Source of the DNA: Lacinutrix sp.
GTDB taxonomy: Bacteria; Bacteroidota; Bacteroidia; Flavobacteriales; Flavobacteriaceae
Assembly: GCF_029238095.1 (NCBI RefSeq)
Contig: NZ_JAQWGS010000015.1
Span: 1 to 64,000 of the forward strand
Reading direction: 5' to 3'
Length of the DNA stretch: 64,000 nucleotides
Positions 36,722-45,894 of the stretch are shown piece by piece. Numbering within the stretch: position 1 is the first letter of the stretch; each line of letters starts with the position of its first letter. The translations under genes were made by a program, and so were the position numbers. The notes under the pieces were generated by a model, which saw only the letters and a program-made list of their open reading frames with translations, was not told where the DNA came from and did not search any database.

Positions 36722-37012
36722 TCACATGTGTTTTACTTCGTCTGGTAAATCGTAAAAAGTTGGATGACGATAGACTTTATCATGAGCTGGATCGAATAAT
36801 TCTCCATTATGCTCAGGATTTGATGCTGTAATATGTTTAGATTCTACTACCCAAATGCTTACGCCTTCGCTTCGTCTGGTATAGACATCGCGTGCGTTTT
36901 CCAAAGCCATATCTTCATCTGCTGCGTGTAAGCTTCCACAGTGACGATGTTCTAATCCGTTTTTACTTCTTACGAAGACTTCCCAAAGAGGCCAATTTTT
37001 TTTATCAGACAT
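36722..37012 (-). CDS. paaB: phenylacetyl-CoA epoxidase subunit PaaB
   Basis: A 96-residue bridging subunit of the epoxidase. It opens WPLWEVFVRSKNGLEHRHCGSLHAAD and continues DMALENARDVYTRRSEGVSIWVV, the standard PaaB sequence pattern, at normal length. It lies between paaA and paaC, as in most paa operons. Confidence 0.95.
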   Translation of the reverse strand: MSDKKNWPLWEVFVRSKNGLEHRHCGSLHAADEDMALENARDVYTRRSEGVSIWVVESKHITASNPEHNGELFDPAHDKVYRHPTFYDLPDEVKHM

Positions 37013-37110
37013 AATTTGTTTTTTATTATTTCATGTTGTTCTCGATTCTATTGTTTTAAGTTTTGATTGTTTAAAATACAAAAGAAAATTACTTGAACTA
37101 ATGAAGAAAT

Positions 37111-38067
37111 TTAAACTACTCGTTTTTCTTTTCTATTTCTTTTCTTTTCTGCATAAGCCATAGCTGCATCACGAACCCAAGTTCCTTCTTCCCAGGCACC
37201 TACTCTAGCTTTCATTCGTTCTTTATTCATTGGACCATGACCTTTAACTACTTGCCAGAACTCATCCCAATTAATTTCTCCAAAATCATACATACCTTTT
37301 TCTTCATTCCATTTTAAATCTGGATCTGGAATAGTTAAGCCAATTAATTCTGCTTGAGGTACGGTTTGATCTATAAATTGCTGACGCAAATCGTCGTTAG
37401 ATTTACGTTTTAATTTCCACTTCATCGACTGTTCTGTATGCACTGAAACATCATCTGTAGGACCTAACATCATTAAACTTGGCCACCACCAACGGTTTAA
37501 AGCATCTTGAGCCATTTCTTTTTGTTCTGGTGTACCATTTGCCAGTTTCATCATGATTTCAAATCCTTGACGTTGGTGAAAACTTTCTTCTTTACATACA
37601 CGAATCATCGCTCTTGCATATGGTCCATAAGAGGTATTGCATAATGGCACTTGGTTAATAATGGCTGCTCCATCTACTAACCACCCAATGGCTCCCATAT
37701 CTGCCCATGTAATTGTTGGATAATTAAATATTGAAGAATATTTAGCTTTTCCTGTGTGTAATTGCTCGTACATTTCTTCACGGGAAATACCTAAAGTTTC
37801 TGTTGCAGAGTACAAATATAAACCATGTCCAGCTTCGTCTTGAACTTTTGCAAGTAACGCAACTTTACGTCTTAATGATGGTGCTCTAGTTATCCAGTTG
37901 CCTTCTGGAAGCATGCCAACAATTTCGGAATGCGCGTGTTGCGACATTTGACGAATGTGTGTTTTACGATACTTTTCTGGCATCCAATCTTTTGGTTCGA
38001 TTTTTTCATCTCTCGCAATACGTTCATCGAATTGCTTTTCTAAACTTTTAATTTGTGCTTCACTCAT
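37111..38067 (-). CDS. paaA: phenylacetyl-CoA epoxidase catalytic subunit PaaA
   Basis: The di-iron mono-oxygenase subunit that inserts oxygen into the aromatic ring of phenylacetyl-CoA. At 318 residues it is full length. The iron-ligand helices are visible: [23 protein letters not shown] and [15 protein letters not shown], i.e. the ExxH-type ligands of the ferritin-like fold. The C-terminus is lysine/arginine-rich (KKRNRKEKR). Second gene of the operon after paaE, an order that differs from the E. coli A-B-C-D-E. Confidence 0.96.
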   Translation of the reverse strand: MSEAQIKSLEKQFDERIARDEKIEPKDWMPEKYRKTHIRQMSQHAHSEIVGMLPEGNWITRAPSLRRKVALLAKVQDEAGHGLYLYSATETLGISREEMYEQLHTGKAKYSSIFNYPTITWADMGAIGWLVDGAAIINQVPLCNTSYGPYARAMIRVCKEESFHQRQGFEIMMKLANGTPEQKEMAQDALNRWWWPSLMMLGPTDDVSVHTEQSMKWKLKRKSNDDLRQQFIDQTVPQAELIGLTIPDPDLKWNEEKGMYDFGEINWDEFWQVVKGHGPMNKERMKARVGAWEEGTWVRDAAMAYAEKKRNRKEKRVV

Positions 38068-38135
38068 TGTTTTAGCTTTTTTTTAGCTGTTGGCTTTAGA
38101 CCACAAGCGAGTTAATTTTTCTTTTTCTTTATTTT

Positions 38136-39209
38136 TTATACATCGAAATCTACGACTACTTTATCTGTTGTAGGTACTGCCTGACAACTTAATACTAGTT
38201 GTTGTGATACCTCTTTTTCGTCTAATGCGTAATTAATTTTCATTTCTACAGATCCTTCAACTACTTTACACTTACAAGTACTACAAACGCCTCCTTTACA
38301 AGCAAAAGGCAAATCGGCTCCAGCTCCTAAAGCTGCATCTAAAATATTATCGTATTCTTTAGTCATGGTAAAAGCAAACTCTTTACCACCATCGACTATT
38401 GTTATTTCGATGCCTTCAACATTTTGTTTTGCAAGACGTTCTGCTCTTTTAATATCTTCTTCTGTTAGACCTGTAACAAACAACTCGAAATGAACTAAAT
38501 CTTTTGGTAATCCTGCATTTATTAAATAATCACTAACATAGTTTACCATTTTTTCGGGACCACATAAAAAGACTTCGCTGGTATCTGGAATATCTATAAA
38601 GGTGTTGGTAAGTACTTTCATTTTATCATCGTCAAATCGACCATTAAATAACTGGATGTCGCGACGTTCTTTGGTTAAGAAATAATAAATTTCCAATCTT
38701 CCAAAATAGGTGTTTCTGAGCTGCTCTAACTCTTCTTTAAAGATAATAGACTTCGCTGTTTTGTTTACATAAAACAACTTACAAGTTGCATTTGGCTCTG
38801 CCTTAAGGTGTGTTTTTAACATTGACAAAACCGGTGTAATTCCACTTCCTGCTGCAAAAAAAAGATAATTTTTAGAGTCTTCTGGTTTTACAGAAACGCC
38901 AAAATTACCGCTTGGCTCCATGACTTCTAATAGATCTCCAACTTTTATTTCGTTGTTTATATAGGTTGAAAATTTGCCTCCTGGAATTTGTTTTACAGCA
39001 ACCTTCCATTCGTTTTCTAACGGACTTGAACACAACGAATAAAACCGCCTAACATCTTCTCCTGCAATATCTGCTTTTAGAGTTAAATGTTGTCCTTGAG
39101 CGTATTTAAAAACGCTTTGAAGATGAACAGGAACCTCGAAAGATACTACAGAAGTATCATCTGTCTCTTTGTAAATATCTTTAATATTAAGTTTATAAAA
39201 TTGTGCCAT
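38136..39209 (-). CDS. paaE: phenylacetyl-CoA epoxidase reductase PaaE
   Basis: Electron-supplying subunit that passes electrons from NADPH to PaaA. A 357-residue ferredoxin-reductase chain: FAD-binding (RFYSLCSSP, about 55-65), NAD(P)-binding (FFAAGSGITPVLSML, VFLCGPEKMV) and a C-terminal plant-type 2Fe-2S domain with cysteines in CKGGVCSTCKC and a final one in LSCQAV. It is first in the operon, directly behind the operator palindrome at 39227. Confidence 0.96.
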   Translation of the reverse strand: MAQFYKLNIKDIYKETDDTSVVSFEVPVHLQSVFKYAQGQHLTLKADIAGEDVRRFYSLCSSPLENEWKVAVKQIPGGKFSTYINNEIKVGDLLEVMEPSGNFGVSVKPEDSKNYLFFAAGSGITPVLSMLKTHLKAEPNATCKLFYVNKTAKSIIFKEELEQLRNTYFGRLEIYYFLTKERRDIQLFNGRFDDDKMKVLTNTFIDIPDTSEVFLCGPEKMVNYVSDYLINAGLPKDLVHFELFVTGLTEEDIKRAERLAKQNVEGIEITIVDGGKEFAFTMTKEYDNILDAALGAGADLPFACKGGVCSTCKCKVVEGSVEMKINYALDEKEVSQQLVLSCQAVPTTDKVVVDFDV

Positions 39210-39226
39210 ATTTAGTACTTAATCAA

Positions 39227-39246
39227 AAACTAACACTTGTTAGTTT
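39227..39246. promoter_or_regulatory. palindromic operator in front of paaE
   Basis: AAACTAACA and TGTTAGTTT form a perfect inverted repeat around CT. It lies just downstream of a -7-like box and 17 bases before the paaE ATG, where a bound repressor would block transcription. The core TAAC-N4-GTTA recurs at 39878-39889 next to the regulator gene. Confidence 0.75.
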
Positions 39247-39252
39247 CTCTGA

Positions 39253-39260
39253 CAAAAATA
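39253..39260 (-). promoter_or_regulatory. -7 box (TATTTTTG) of the paa operon
   Basis: On the minus strand TATTTTTG matches TAnnTTTG. It is placed between the regulator stop and the operator. A good -33 TTG is not obvious, as expected if the promoter is weak or activator-dependent. Confidence 0.5.
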
Positions 39261-39276
39261 CAAAATAAATTGCTAA

Positions 39277-39846
39277 CTATTTGTTAATTCCTTGAATTAG
39301 GATTGCGCTTAAGTTATTTGCTATAACGTTTGCGCTAGAATCTTCTTTATTAGGAATCCATAGGTATAATGAACGTAAAGTGGAGAGCATAGAAAACATA
39401 ATAATTTCTGGATTGACTTTCTTAATTTCTGAAGACTTGATTCCTTGATTGATGATGCTTAAAAAAGTTTTTTCGTAATTATTTCTTAGCTCAAGGTAAT
39501 ATTCTAATTGATCTTCAAGATGCATCCAATCGTTATTTAAAGATGCCATTCCTGAAGTATTATTAGTTGTTATTGTAACATGCAAAGTTATTATTTGACT
39601 TAATTTATCGAGGTTACTATTATTTGAATTCACAATTAGTTCCATACCTGTTGTAAATTCTTCTGCTAGAGATATAATAATTTCTTTTAAAATTTCTTGT
39701 TTTGAGCTTATGTGGTTATATAAGCTTGCTGCTTTTATTCCCATTGCTGTAGCTATGTCTCGCATGGTAACTGCGCTATATCCTTTTTCTTTAAAAAGTT
39801 TTGCTGCAGTTTTTATTATTTCGTGTTTACGTGTTTCTAGTTTCAT
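39277..39846 (-). CDS. TetR-family regulator of the paa operon (PaaR-like)
   Basis: A 189-residue TetR protein. The N-terminal helix-turn-helix is classic: ETRKHEIIKTAAKLFKEKGY, then VTMRDIATAMGIKAASLYNHISSKQEILKEI. The C-terminal part is helical and would bind the inducer, probably phenylacetyl-CoA or a related thioester by analogy with other PaaR proteins. It lies directly upstream of paaE with a matching palindrome at each end, suggesting it represses both the paa operon and itself. The ligand is inference. Confidence 0.88.
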   Translation of the reverse strand: MKLETRKHEIIKTAAKLFKEKGYSAVTMRDIATAMGIKAASLYNHISSKQEILKEIIISLAEEFTTGMELIVNSNNSNLDKLSQIITLHVTITTNNTSGMASLNNDWMHLEDQLEYYLELRNNYEKTFLSIINQGIKSSEIKKVNPEIIMFSMLSTLRSLYLWIPNKEDSSANVIANNLSAILIQGINK

Positions 39847-39876
39847 ATATATTTAATGAATATAAAAAAATAAGTT

Positions 39877-39890
39877 GTAACTTTTGTTAC
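39877..39890. promoter_or_regulatory. second operator-like palindrome, between regulator and rhodanese gene
   Basis: GTAAC (39877-39881), TTTT, GTTAC (39886-39890) has the same TAAC-N4-GTTA core and spacing as the paaE operator. It sits between the divergent TetR and rhodanese starts and could serve both. Confidence 0.55.
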
Positions 39891-39934
39891 TTAGACTTTG
39901 AAAAGAAATTCTGTATTTTGTAAAAAAATATATT

Positions 39935-40228
39935 ATGGGCTTATTAGATGTTTTATTTGGTAATAAAAATGATAAAATTAAAGATTTATTAACAAGAGAT
40001 GCTATTATTATAGATGTTAGAACAGTAAATGAATATAAACAAGGTGCCAAAAATATTCCTTTACAAGTTATAAACGGAAAGATTAACGATATTAAAAAAC
40101 TTAACAAACCTATTATTACCTGTTGCACAAGTGGTATGCGTTCTGGCAGTGCTGCTTCTATATTGAAAGCGCAAGGCATAGAAGCTGTTAATGGTGGTGG
40201 CTGGATGAGTTTAAGTAAGAAATTATAA
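39935..40228 (+). CDS. single-domain rhodanese-like sulfurtransferase
   Basis: A 97-residue rhodanese domain with DAIIIDVRTVNEYKQGA at the N-terminal side and the active loop TCCTSGMRS, in which C64 is the likely sulfur-carrying residue (C63 precedes it). The C-terminus NGGGWMSL is typical. Probably cytoplasmic, since no signal peptide is seen. It is transcribed away from the TetR gene with 88 bases between the starts, and the TAAC-N4-GTTA palindrome lies in that space. Confidence 0.85.
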   Translation: MGLLDVLFGNKNDKIKDLLTRDAIIIDVRTVNEYKQGAKNIPLQVINGKINDIKKLNKPIITCCTSGMRSGSAASILKAQGIEAVNGGGWMSLSKKL

Positions 40229-40531
40229 TTTTAAATTATAAAATTCCTCGATATTTTTTATTGGCCTTTCGTTGTATTCTAGAGTCCAACCTAATGAATT
40301 TGTTAAGATGTGAAATTTGGACAGCTCACTAATGAGCCTGTTTTTGGAATTTGTTTTTAATTCTGAGTTTTCAATTTTCTTTAACAATTGTTTGTTTACG
40401 GTTTCTTTTATAGCATTATAATCTTTAGCTAGAAATGGATTAAAAAAATCTGCTTGAATGTCATAATACTCAAAATCTGGACTAATTTTAATTTCCTCTG
40501 TTGGAATACTTAAAATGTATAACGTCAGCAA
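40223..40531 (-). CDS. hypothetical protein, probably 5'-truncated
   Basis: I do not recognise this protein of about 102 residues. The frame has no ATG; the only start candidate is a TTG at 40531, and an in-frame TAA follows 12 bases upstream. It opens with a hydrophobic stretch (LTLYILSIP) like the end of a signal or membrane helix, then FEYYDIQADFFNPFLAKDYNAI and a helical, charged C-terminus. Its stop overlaps the convergent rhodanese gene by 6 bases. The lost start suggests decay, although a TTG start cannot be excluded. Confidence 0.4.
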   Translation of the reverse strand: MLTLYILSIPTEEIKISPDFEYYDIQADFFNPFLAKDYNAIKETVNKQLLKKIENSELKTNSKNRLISELSKFHILTNSLGWTLEYNERPIKNIEEFYNLKL

Positions 40532-40663
40532 AAAGTGAACTAGTTATCACTTTAATATAAGAGAGAGGTTTTATTATTTTTACAAACCTTTAAATCTTAA
40601 ATGATGAAAAACAATACGCTATTTATCGTATGTTTCAATATTAGGATACTTAAATTTAATGTG

Positions 40664-41608
40664 TTAAAATGAAATATGTTGGTGTTTATTTTGAAGTTTA
40701 AGCTTACTCCTTTCTAAATTATCAAGAAATTTTTGATGTGCAGTAGACTGAGAATTAAAAGGCTTATGAAGCATTCCCATTTGAATATTCTCTACCTCTT
40801 TCATTGTATTGTTTGCTTCTGAAGTCATCCAAACTGTTATAAACTTCTCCCAAATATATATTATTGCTGTATTATTAGGATGTAACATATCACTTTTATA
40901 AAAACGGTAATCTCTAAGCTCATCAATCATAATCTCAAACGAAGGAAAATAAAATATTTCCTCATTTAATACCTGATGTATAGCTGATATTAAATGAGCC
41001 TTACTTAATGTGTTTTCAATAAAACCATCTTTTAAATGTCTTACTGGAGACACTGTAAAAACTATTGATGCCTTGCTATTTACGCTTTTAATATTGTTTA
41101 TTATAGACTGTAAACTTTGTTTAATTTCTTCAATAGAAAGTAATACTTTATTAAACTCATTTTGAGGTAATTTATGACAATTTGCAACTGTACTATTTGT
41201 ACTAATTACATTATAAACCCAAGCAGTGCCAAGAGTAATAACAATATGAGTAGCGTTATTAATTTGTTTGCTTATTAATTCTAAATTAGTATTTAAATTG
41301 AGTAATAATTGTGCTCTAGATGTGTTACTTAAACGAGAATGTGCATCGAAACAATGCCATTGTTCATTATAAAAAAAGACATCGCTATCTGTATATTGTT
41401 CTTTATTTATTGCTTTTTTAAGAACAGTTTCTATAGCTTTAGTATGAAATAAAACACCAAAAGGGTTTAATAAACTTTGAAACTTATAATACTTAAATTT
41501 ACTTCCAATATTTTCAGCAAAACATGAACCAAGCAAAACTAATTTAGAGTCATAATCTATTTGATTATGGCCTTGAAGTTTTAGTTTTATTTTGGTTTGA
41601 AATTCCAT
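40664..41608 (-). CDS. GSCFA domain protein
   Basis: A 314-residue protein with LLGSCFAENIG at about residues 26-35, the motif that names the GSCFA family, followed by the conserved LLNPFGVLFH. Later blocks ITLGTAWVYN, FTVSPVRHLKDG and DMLHPNNTAIIYIWEKF resemble SGNH/GDSL hydrolases, with an Asp-x-x-His-like pair in SDMLHP. The family is widespread in Bacteroidota but its substrate is unknown. No signal peptide is visible. Two-gene neighbourhood with alaS on the same strand, 79 bases apart. Confidence 0.88.
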   Translation of the reverse strand: MEFQTKIKLKLQGHNQIDYDSKLVLLGSCFAENIGSKFKYYKFQSLLNPFGVLFHTKAIETVLKKAINKEQYTDSDVFFYNEQWHCFDAHSRLSNTSRAQLLLNLNTNLELISKQINNATHIVITLGTAWVYNVISTNSTVANCHKLPQNEFNKVLLSIEEIKQSLQSIINNIKSVNSKASIVFTVSPVRHLKDGFIENTLSKAHLISAIHQVLNEEIFYFPSFEIMIDELRDYRFYKSDMLHPNNTAIIYIWEKFITVWMTSEANNTMKEVENIQMGMLHKPFNSQSTAHQKFLDNLERSKLKLQNKHQHISF

Positions 41609-41687
41609 AATTAGATTCCTGTTTTACTCATTAATTAATATTTTATTTCAGGAATTCGTAAATTTTATATTCCACAGTAAAAACAAA

Positions 41688-44303
41688 CTAAGCTATATAA
41701 CCTTTCGCAGCTTCCAGAGCATCCTTAATTCCTGCAGGATTTTTACCTCCTGCTGTTGCAAAAAATGGTTGTCCACCACCACCACCTTGGATGTGTTTTC
41801 CTAATTCTCTTACTATTGTTCCAGCATTTAAACTGTTATTTTCTACAAGACTTTTTGAGATGTAACATGATAAAATAGCTTTACCATCGTTTTCTGCTCC
41901 AAATAGCAAGAAGAGGTTATTAAATTGACTACCCAACTCAAAACATAAATCTTTAATACCAGAAGCATCCAAATCTAATTGTTTTGCTAAAAAATTAATT
42001 CCGTTTATTTCTGAGATTTCGTTTTTAAGTTCACCTTTAATATTTTTTGCTTTATCCTTTAATAATTGTTCAATTTGCTTTTTTAAGTTAGTGTTTTCGT
42101 CTTGAAGATTTTGTAAGGCTTTAACAGGTTCTTGCGCATTATTAAGTAAGTCTTTCATTTCAAAAAATGCTTTATCATGATCTTGATAGTAAGACTTAAC
42201 AGCATCATTAGTAATGGCTTCTATACGACGAATTCCAGCAGCAACTGCACCTTCAGACACAATTTTAAAATGCCAAATATCTGCAGTGTTATCCACATGA
42301 GTTCCACCACATAACTCTATAGATTGCCCAAAACGTACAGTTCGTACTGCATCTCCATATTTCTCGCCAAATAACGCCATAGCACCTTCTGCTATTGCTT
42401 TTTCCATTGGTATATTTCTACCTTCCTGTAATGGTAATTTACTTTCTATTCTAGCATTTACAAAATTTTCAACATCACGTAATTGCTCTACAGTCATTTT
42501 AGAAAAATGCGAGAAATCAAATCGTAAATATTTAGAGTGCACAGCACTTCCTTTTTGCTCAACGTGTTCTCCTAACACTTCTCTTAATGCTTGATGTAAT
42601 AAATGGGTTGCAGTATGATTACACTCGGTTCGGTAACGTTGTTTTTCATCTACTTTAGCAACAAATGTTTGATTTACGTCTCTAGGCAACTCTTTAGTTA
42701 AGTGAATAATAATATTATTCTCTTTTTTAGTATCTACTATATAAGATACATCTCCATTATTAGCTTGTATGTAACCCTTATCTCCTACTTGTCCTCCTCC
42801 CTCAGCATAAAAAGGAGTTAAATTAAACACCAATTGGTACATTTCACCATCTTTTTTTGAGACTACTTTACGGTACTTAGTAATTTTTATTTTAGCTTCT
42901 AATTGGTCGTAACCTATAAATTCTTGCTCTTCATCTTCTATTAAAACAGTCCAATCGTAAGACTTTAATTCTGAAGCTTCACGACCTCTATCTTGTTGTG
43001 CTTTAAGACGTTTATTGTACTCTTCTTTATTATAAGAAAACCCTTTTTCGCGTAAAATTAAATCTGTTAAATCTTCTGGGAAACCATACGTATCTTTAAG
43101 TTCGAAAACTTTTGAACCCGATACTTTTTTGTCTTTTGCGTTATCTACAATTCTATCTAAAATAGATAAACCTTGATCTAGCGTTCTTAAAAAAGAGGCT
43201 TCTTCTTCTTTAATTACGTTTTCTATAAGTTGTTTTTGCGCTTTTAATTCTGGGAAAGCTTTTCCCATTTTTTCTGTTAAAACATTTACCAAACGGTAAA
43301 TAAATGGTTCTTTTTTATCTAAAAAGGTAAAACCATAACGTACTGCACGACGTAAAATTCTTCTTATAACATAACCAGCTCCAGTATTACTAGGCAATTG
43401 GCCATCTGCTATAGAAAATGCTACTGCGCGAACATGATCACTAATAACACGAATAGCAATGTCCGTTTTTTCATCTTTACCATAATCCTTGTTGGTAATG
43501 GTCTCAATCTCTCGAATAATTGGAGTAAACACATCTGTATCGTAATTAGACTTTACATCTTGAAGCACCATACATAAACGCTCAAAACCCATTCCTGTGT
43601 CAATATGTTTGTTTGGTAACCCTTCTAAACTTCCATCTGCTTTACGGTTGTACTGCATAAAAACTAGATTCCATATTTCCACCACTTGCGGATGATCCTT
43701 ATTTACCAAATCCTTTCCATCTACTTTGGCTTTGTCTTCAGGTGAACGTATATCAACATGTATTTCACTGCAAGGTCCACAAGGTCCTTGATCTCCCATT
43801 TCCCAAAAATTATCTTTTTTGTTTCCTTTTAAAATGCGGTCTTCAGAAATATACTGCTTCCAAATATCATATGCTTCAGTATCCATTTTAAGGTTGTCTG
43901 CGTCATCACTACCTTCAAAAACAGTAACATATAAGATGTCTTTATCAATTTTGTAAACATCTATTAAAAGCTCCCAAGCCCAAGCAATAGCTTCTTTTTT
44001 AAAGTAATCTCCAAAAGACCAGTTCCCTAACATTTCGAATAAAGTATGGTGATACGTATCGTAACCAACTTCTTCTAAATCGTTATGTTTTCCAGAAACA
44101 CGTAAACATTTTTGAGAATCTGCAATTCGGTTATTTTTTGGTTGTGCATTACCTAAAAAGTATTCTTTAAAAGGAGCCATTCCAGAATTTACAAACATTA
44201 AAGTTGGATCATCCTTAAGAACCATTGGTGCAGATTGCACGATACTGTGTTTCTTCTTTTCGAAAAAACTTAAAAATGTAGAGCGAATATCTTGAGACTT
44301 CAT
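41688..44303 (-). CDS. alaS: alanyl-tRNA synthetase
   Basis: Charges tRNA-Ala. Full length at 871 residues: the class II catalytic domain (about 1-450, with [46 protein letters not shown]), the editing domain with zinc/catalytic motifs [13 protein letters not shown] and CGGTHVDNT, and the C-terminal domain ending in [15 protein letters not shown]. The ATG at 44303 begins [14 protein letters not shown], as in other AlaS proteins. Divergent from the M23 gene. Confidence 0.98.
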   Translation of the reverse strand: MKSQDIRSTFLSFFEKKKHSIVQSAPMVLKDDPTLMFVNSGMAPFKEYFLGNAQPKNNRIADSQKCLRVSGKHNDLEEVGYDTYHHTLFEMLGNWSFGDYFKKEAIAWAWELLIDVYKIDKDILYVTVFEGSDDADNLKMDTEAYDIWKQYISEDRILKGNKKDNFWEMGDQGPCGPCSEIHVDIRSPEDKAKVDGKDLVNKDHPQVVEIWNLVFMQYNRKADGSLEGLPNKHIDTGMGFERLCMVLQDVKSNYDTDVFTPIIREIETITNKDYGKDEKTDIAIRVISDHVRAVAFSIADGQLPSNTGAGYVIRRILRRAVRYGFTFLDKKEPFIYRLVNVLTEKMGKAFPELKAQKQLIENVIKEEEASFLRTLDQGLSILDRIVDNAKDKKVSGSKVFELKDTYGFPEDLTDLILREKGFSYNKEEYNKRLKAQQDRGREASELKSYDWTVLIEDEEQEFIGYDQLEAKIKITKYRKVVSKKDGEMYQLVFNLTPFYAEGGGQVGDKGYIQANNGDVSYIVDTKKENNIIIHLTKELPRDVNQTFVAKVDEKQRYRTECNHTATHLLHQALREVLGEHVEQKGSAVHSKYLRFDFSHFSKMTVEQLRDVENFVNARIESKLPLQEGRNIPMEKAIAEGAMALFGEKYGDAVRTVRFGQSIELCGGTHVDNTADIWHFKIVSEGAVAAGIRRIEAITNDAVKSYYQDHDKAFFEMKDLLNNAQEPVKALQNLQDENTNLKKQIEQLLKDKAKNIKGELKNEISEINGINFLAKQLDLDASGIKDLCFELGSQFNNLFLLFGAENDGKAILSCYISKSLVENNSLNAGTIVRELGKHIQGGGGGQPFFATAGGKNPAGIKDALEAAKGYIA

Positions 44304-44525
44304 TTGTTGCTTTTATTATTTTTTTATTGAATAATTTAAATAACTACTAAAAAATTTAGAGTACACTAAACTTAACTAATAGCTACTTAAAAATGTTATT
44401 GTTAATAATCTTGTTTTTACTAATCTTAAAGGTTAAAAAACAATTTATATATTTGTTTAACGTTTTTAATTAATGCTGCTGGATAATAAGCACCATTTTA
44501 ATGCAAAAATAGTATAATTTACATA

Positions 44526-45497
44526 ATGAGTAAGGTAAAATATTATTATGATTCTGATACCTTGTCGTATCGTAAAATAGTTCGTAAAAAACGTCGTACT
44601 TTTAAATATATAGTTGCGTTTATTTTTTCGGCTGCAATATTAGGAATATGCTTTGTTTTTATTGCAAGTCATTTTTTTGAATCTCCAAATGAAAAAGCTT
44701 TAAAACGTGAGTTAAGCAACATGCAATTACAGTTCAACCTTCTAAACAAAAAAATGGACGAAGCTGAAGCTGTACTTGCAAATATTGAGGAAAGAGACAA
44801 CAACATCTATCGTTTGTATTTTGAATCTAATCCTATTCCTGAAGAACAAAGAAAAGCAGGTTTTGGTGGAATTAATAGATATAAAGCTTTTGAAGGTTTC
44901 GACAACTCTACTCTTATTAAAGAAAGTAATAAACGTATAGATATCCTTCAAAAACGAATAGTTGTACAATCTAAATCTTTAGATAAAATTGCAGTATTAG
45001 CTGAGGAAAAAGAAAAGCTTCTTGCATCTATTCCTGCAATTCAACCAGTAAACAATGAAGATTTAACACGTATGGCTTCTGGTTTTGGTATGCGAACTGA
45101 CCCATTTAACAAAACAAGAAAAATGCATTGGGGAATGGACTTTACTGCGCCTAGAGGCACACCTATTTATGCAGCTGGTGATGGTGTTGTTGAAAGAGCA
45201 GATAGCAATAGTACAGGTTATGGAAACCACATTAGAATAGACCATGGCTATGGCTATGTTTCACTTTATGCACACTTGTATAAATATAACATAGGTAAAA
45301 ACCAAAAAGTAAAACGAGGCGATTTAATAGGATTTGTAGGTAGTACAGGTCGATCTGAAGCACCACATTTACATTATGAAATTTTTAAAGATGGTGAGCG
45401 TATAAACCCAATTAATTTCTATTACGGAAGTTTAACAGCTGAAGAATACAGCAAGTTACTTGAGCGTTCTTCAATAGAAAACCAATCTTTAGATTAA
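44526..45497 (+). CDS. M23 family peptidoglycan endopeptidase
   Basis: A 323-residue membrane-anchored cell-wall hydrolase. It has a cytoplasmic basic N-terminus, a membrane helix (about 28-50, YIVAFIFSAAILGICFVFIA), a coiled coil (about 56-90) and a LytM/M23 domain (about 175-300). Zinc ligands are in MHWGMDF and HLHYE, with another histidine in LYAHLY. It cuts peptide cross-links in the periplasm or acts as an activator if inactive; the ligand set looks complete. Its stop overlaps the MerR gene start (TAATG). Confidence 0.92.
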   Translation: MSKVKYYYDSDTLSYRKIVRKKRRTFKYIVAFIFSAAILGICFVFIASHFFESPNEKALKRELSNMQLQFNLLNKKMDEAEAVLANIEERDNNIYRLYFESNPIPEEQRKAGFGGINRYKAFEGFDNSTLIKESNKRIDILQKRIVVQSKSLDKIAVLAEEKEKLLASIPAIQPVNNEDLTRMASGFGMRTDPFNKTRKMHWGMDFTAPRGTPIYAAGDGVVERADSNSTGYGNHIRIDHGYGYVSLYAHLYKYNIGKNQKVKRGDLIGFVGSTGRSEAPHLHYEIFKDGERINPINFYYGSLTAEEYSKLLERSSIENQSLD

Positions 45498-45826
45498 TGC
45501 ATTTAGAACTTCCAGAAAAACGTTATTATGCCATAGGAGAAGTTGCTAAAGCTTTTGCTGTAAATACTTCGTTGATTAGATTCTGGGAAAAAGAATTTGA
45601 TGTAATTAAGCCTAAAAAAAATGCAAAAGGGAATCGTAAATTTACTCCTGAAGATATAAAAAACCTTCAGTTTATCTATCATTTAGTTAAAGAGCGAGGC
45701 TTTACTTTAGAAGGTGCAAAAACGCATATTAAAGAAGAAAAACAGAAAAGCTTAGCCAATTTTGAAATTATTAGTAAATTGGAAGGCGTTAAAGCACAAC
45801 TAATTAAACTTAAAAATGAATTATAA
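45497..45826 (+). CDS. MerR family transcriptional regulator
   Basis: A 109-residue MerR-type protein: helix-turn-helix YYAIGEVAKAFAVNTSLIRFWEKEF, then wing KPKKNAKGNRKFTPEDIKNL and helical tail. It lacks the usual effector domain, so it may respond to protein partners or act constitutively. It starts in the stop codon of the M23 gene, and translational coupling of a cell-wall hydrolase with a small MerR is common in flavobacteria. The gene that follows in that order elsewhere (lemA, from memory) is not seen here. Confidence 0.88.
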   Translation: MHLELPEKRYYAIGEVAKAFAVNTSLIRFWEKEFDVIKPKKNAKGNRKFTPEDIKNLQFIYHLVKERGFTLEGAKTHIKEEKQKSLANFEIISKLEGVKAQLIKLKNEL

Positions 45827-45894
45827 TAGTGTTGCTGTAAATAATAATTTATGCATGATGTATTTGATGTTTTTGATTGATGAGCTTTTTTAAC

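Noticed and set aside
40601-40672. Short plus-strand frame starting ATG ATG AAA AAC AAT
   Set aside because: Only 23 codons, ending next to the GSCFA gene; at best the debris of a signal peptide, not a gene.
41615-41655. ATTCCTG ... CAGGAAT pair between alaS and the GSCFA gene
   Set aside because: Same arms as the palindrome at 28972, but the 27-base AT-only spacer makes it weak; not listed as a repeat.
44448-44455. TATATTTG, a possible -7 box for the M23 gene
   Set aside because: It fits TAnnTTTG, but there is no TTG at the right distance and it lies 70 bases before the start, in very AT-rich sequence.
45063-45245. Minus-strand cysteine-rich frame inside the M23 gene
   Set aside because: Shadow of the M23 peptidase in another frame.
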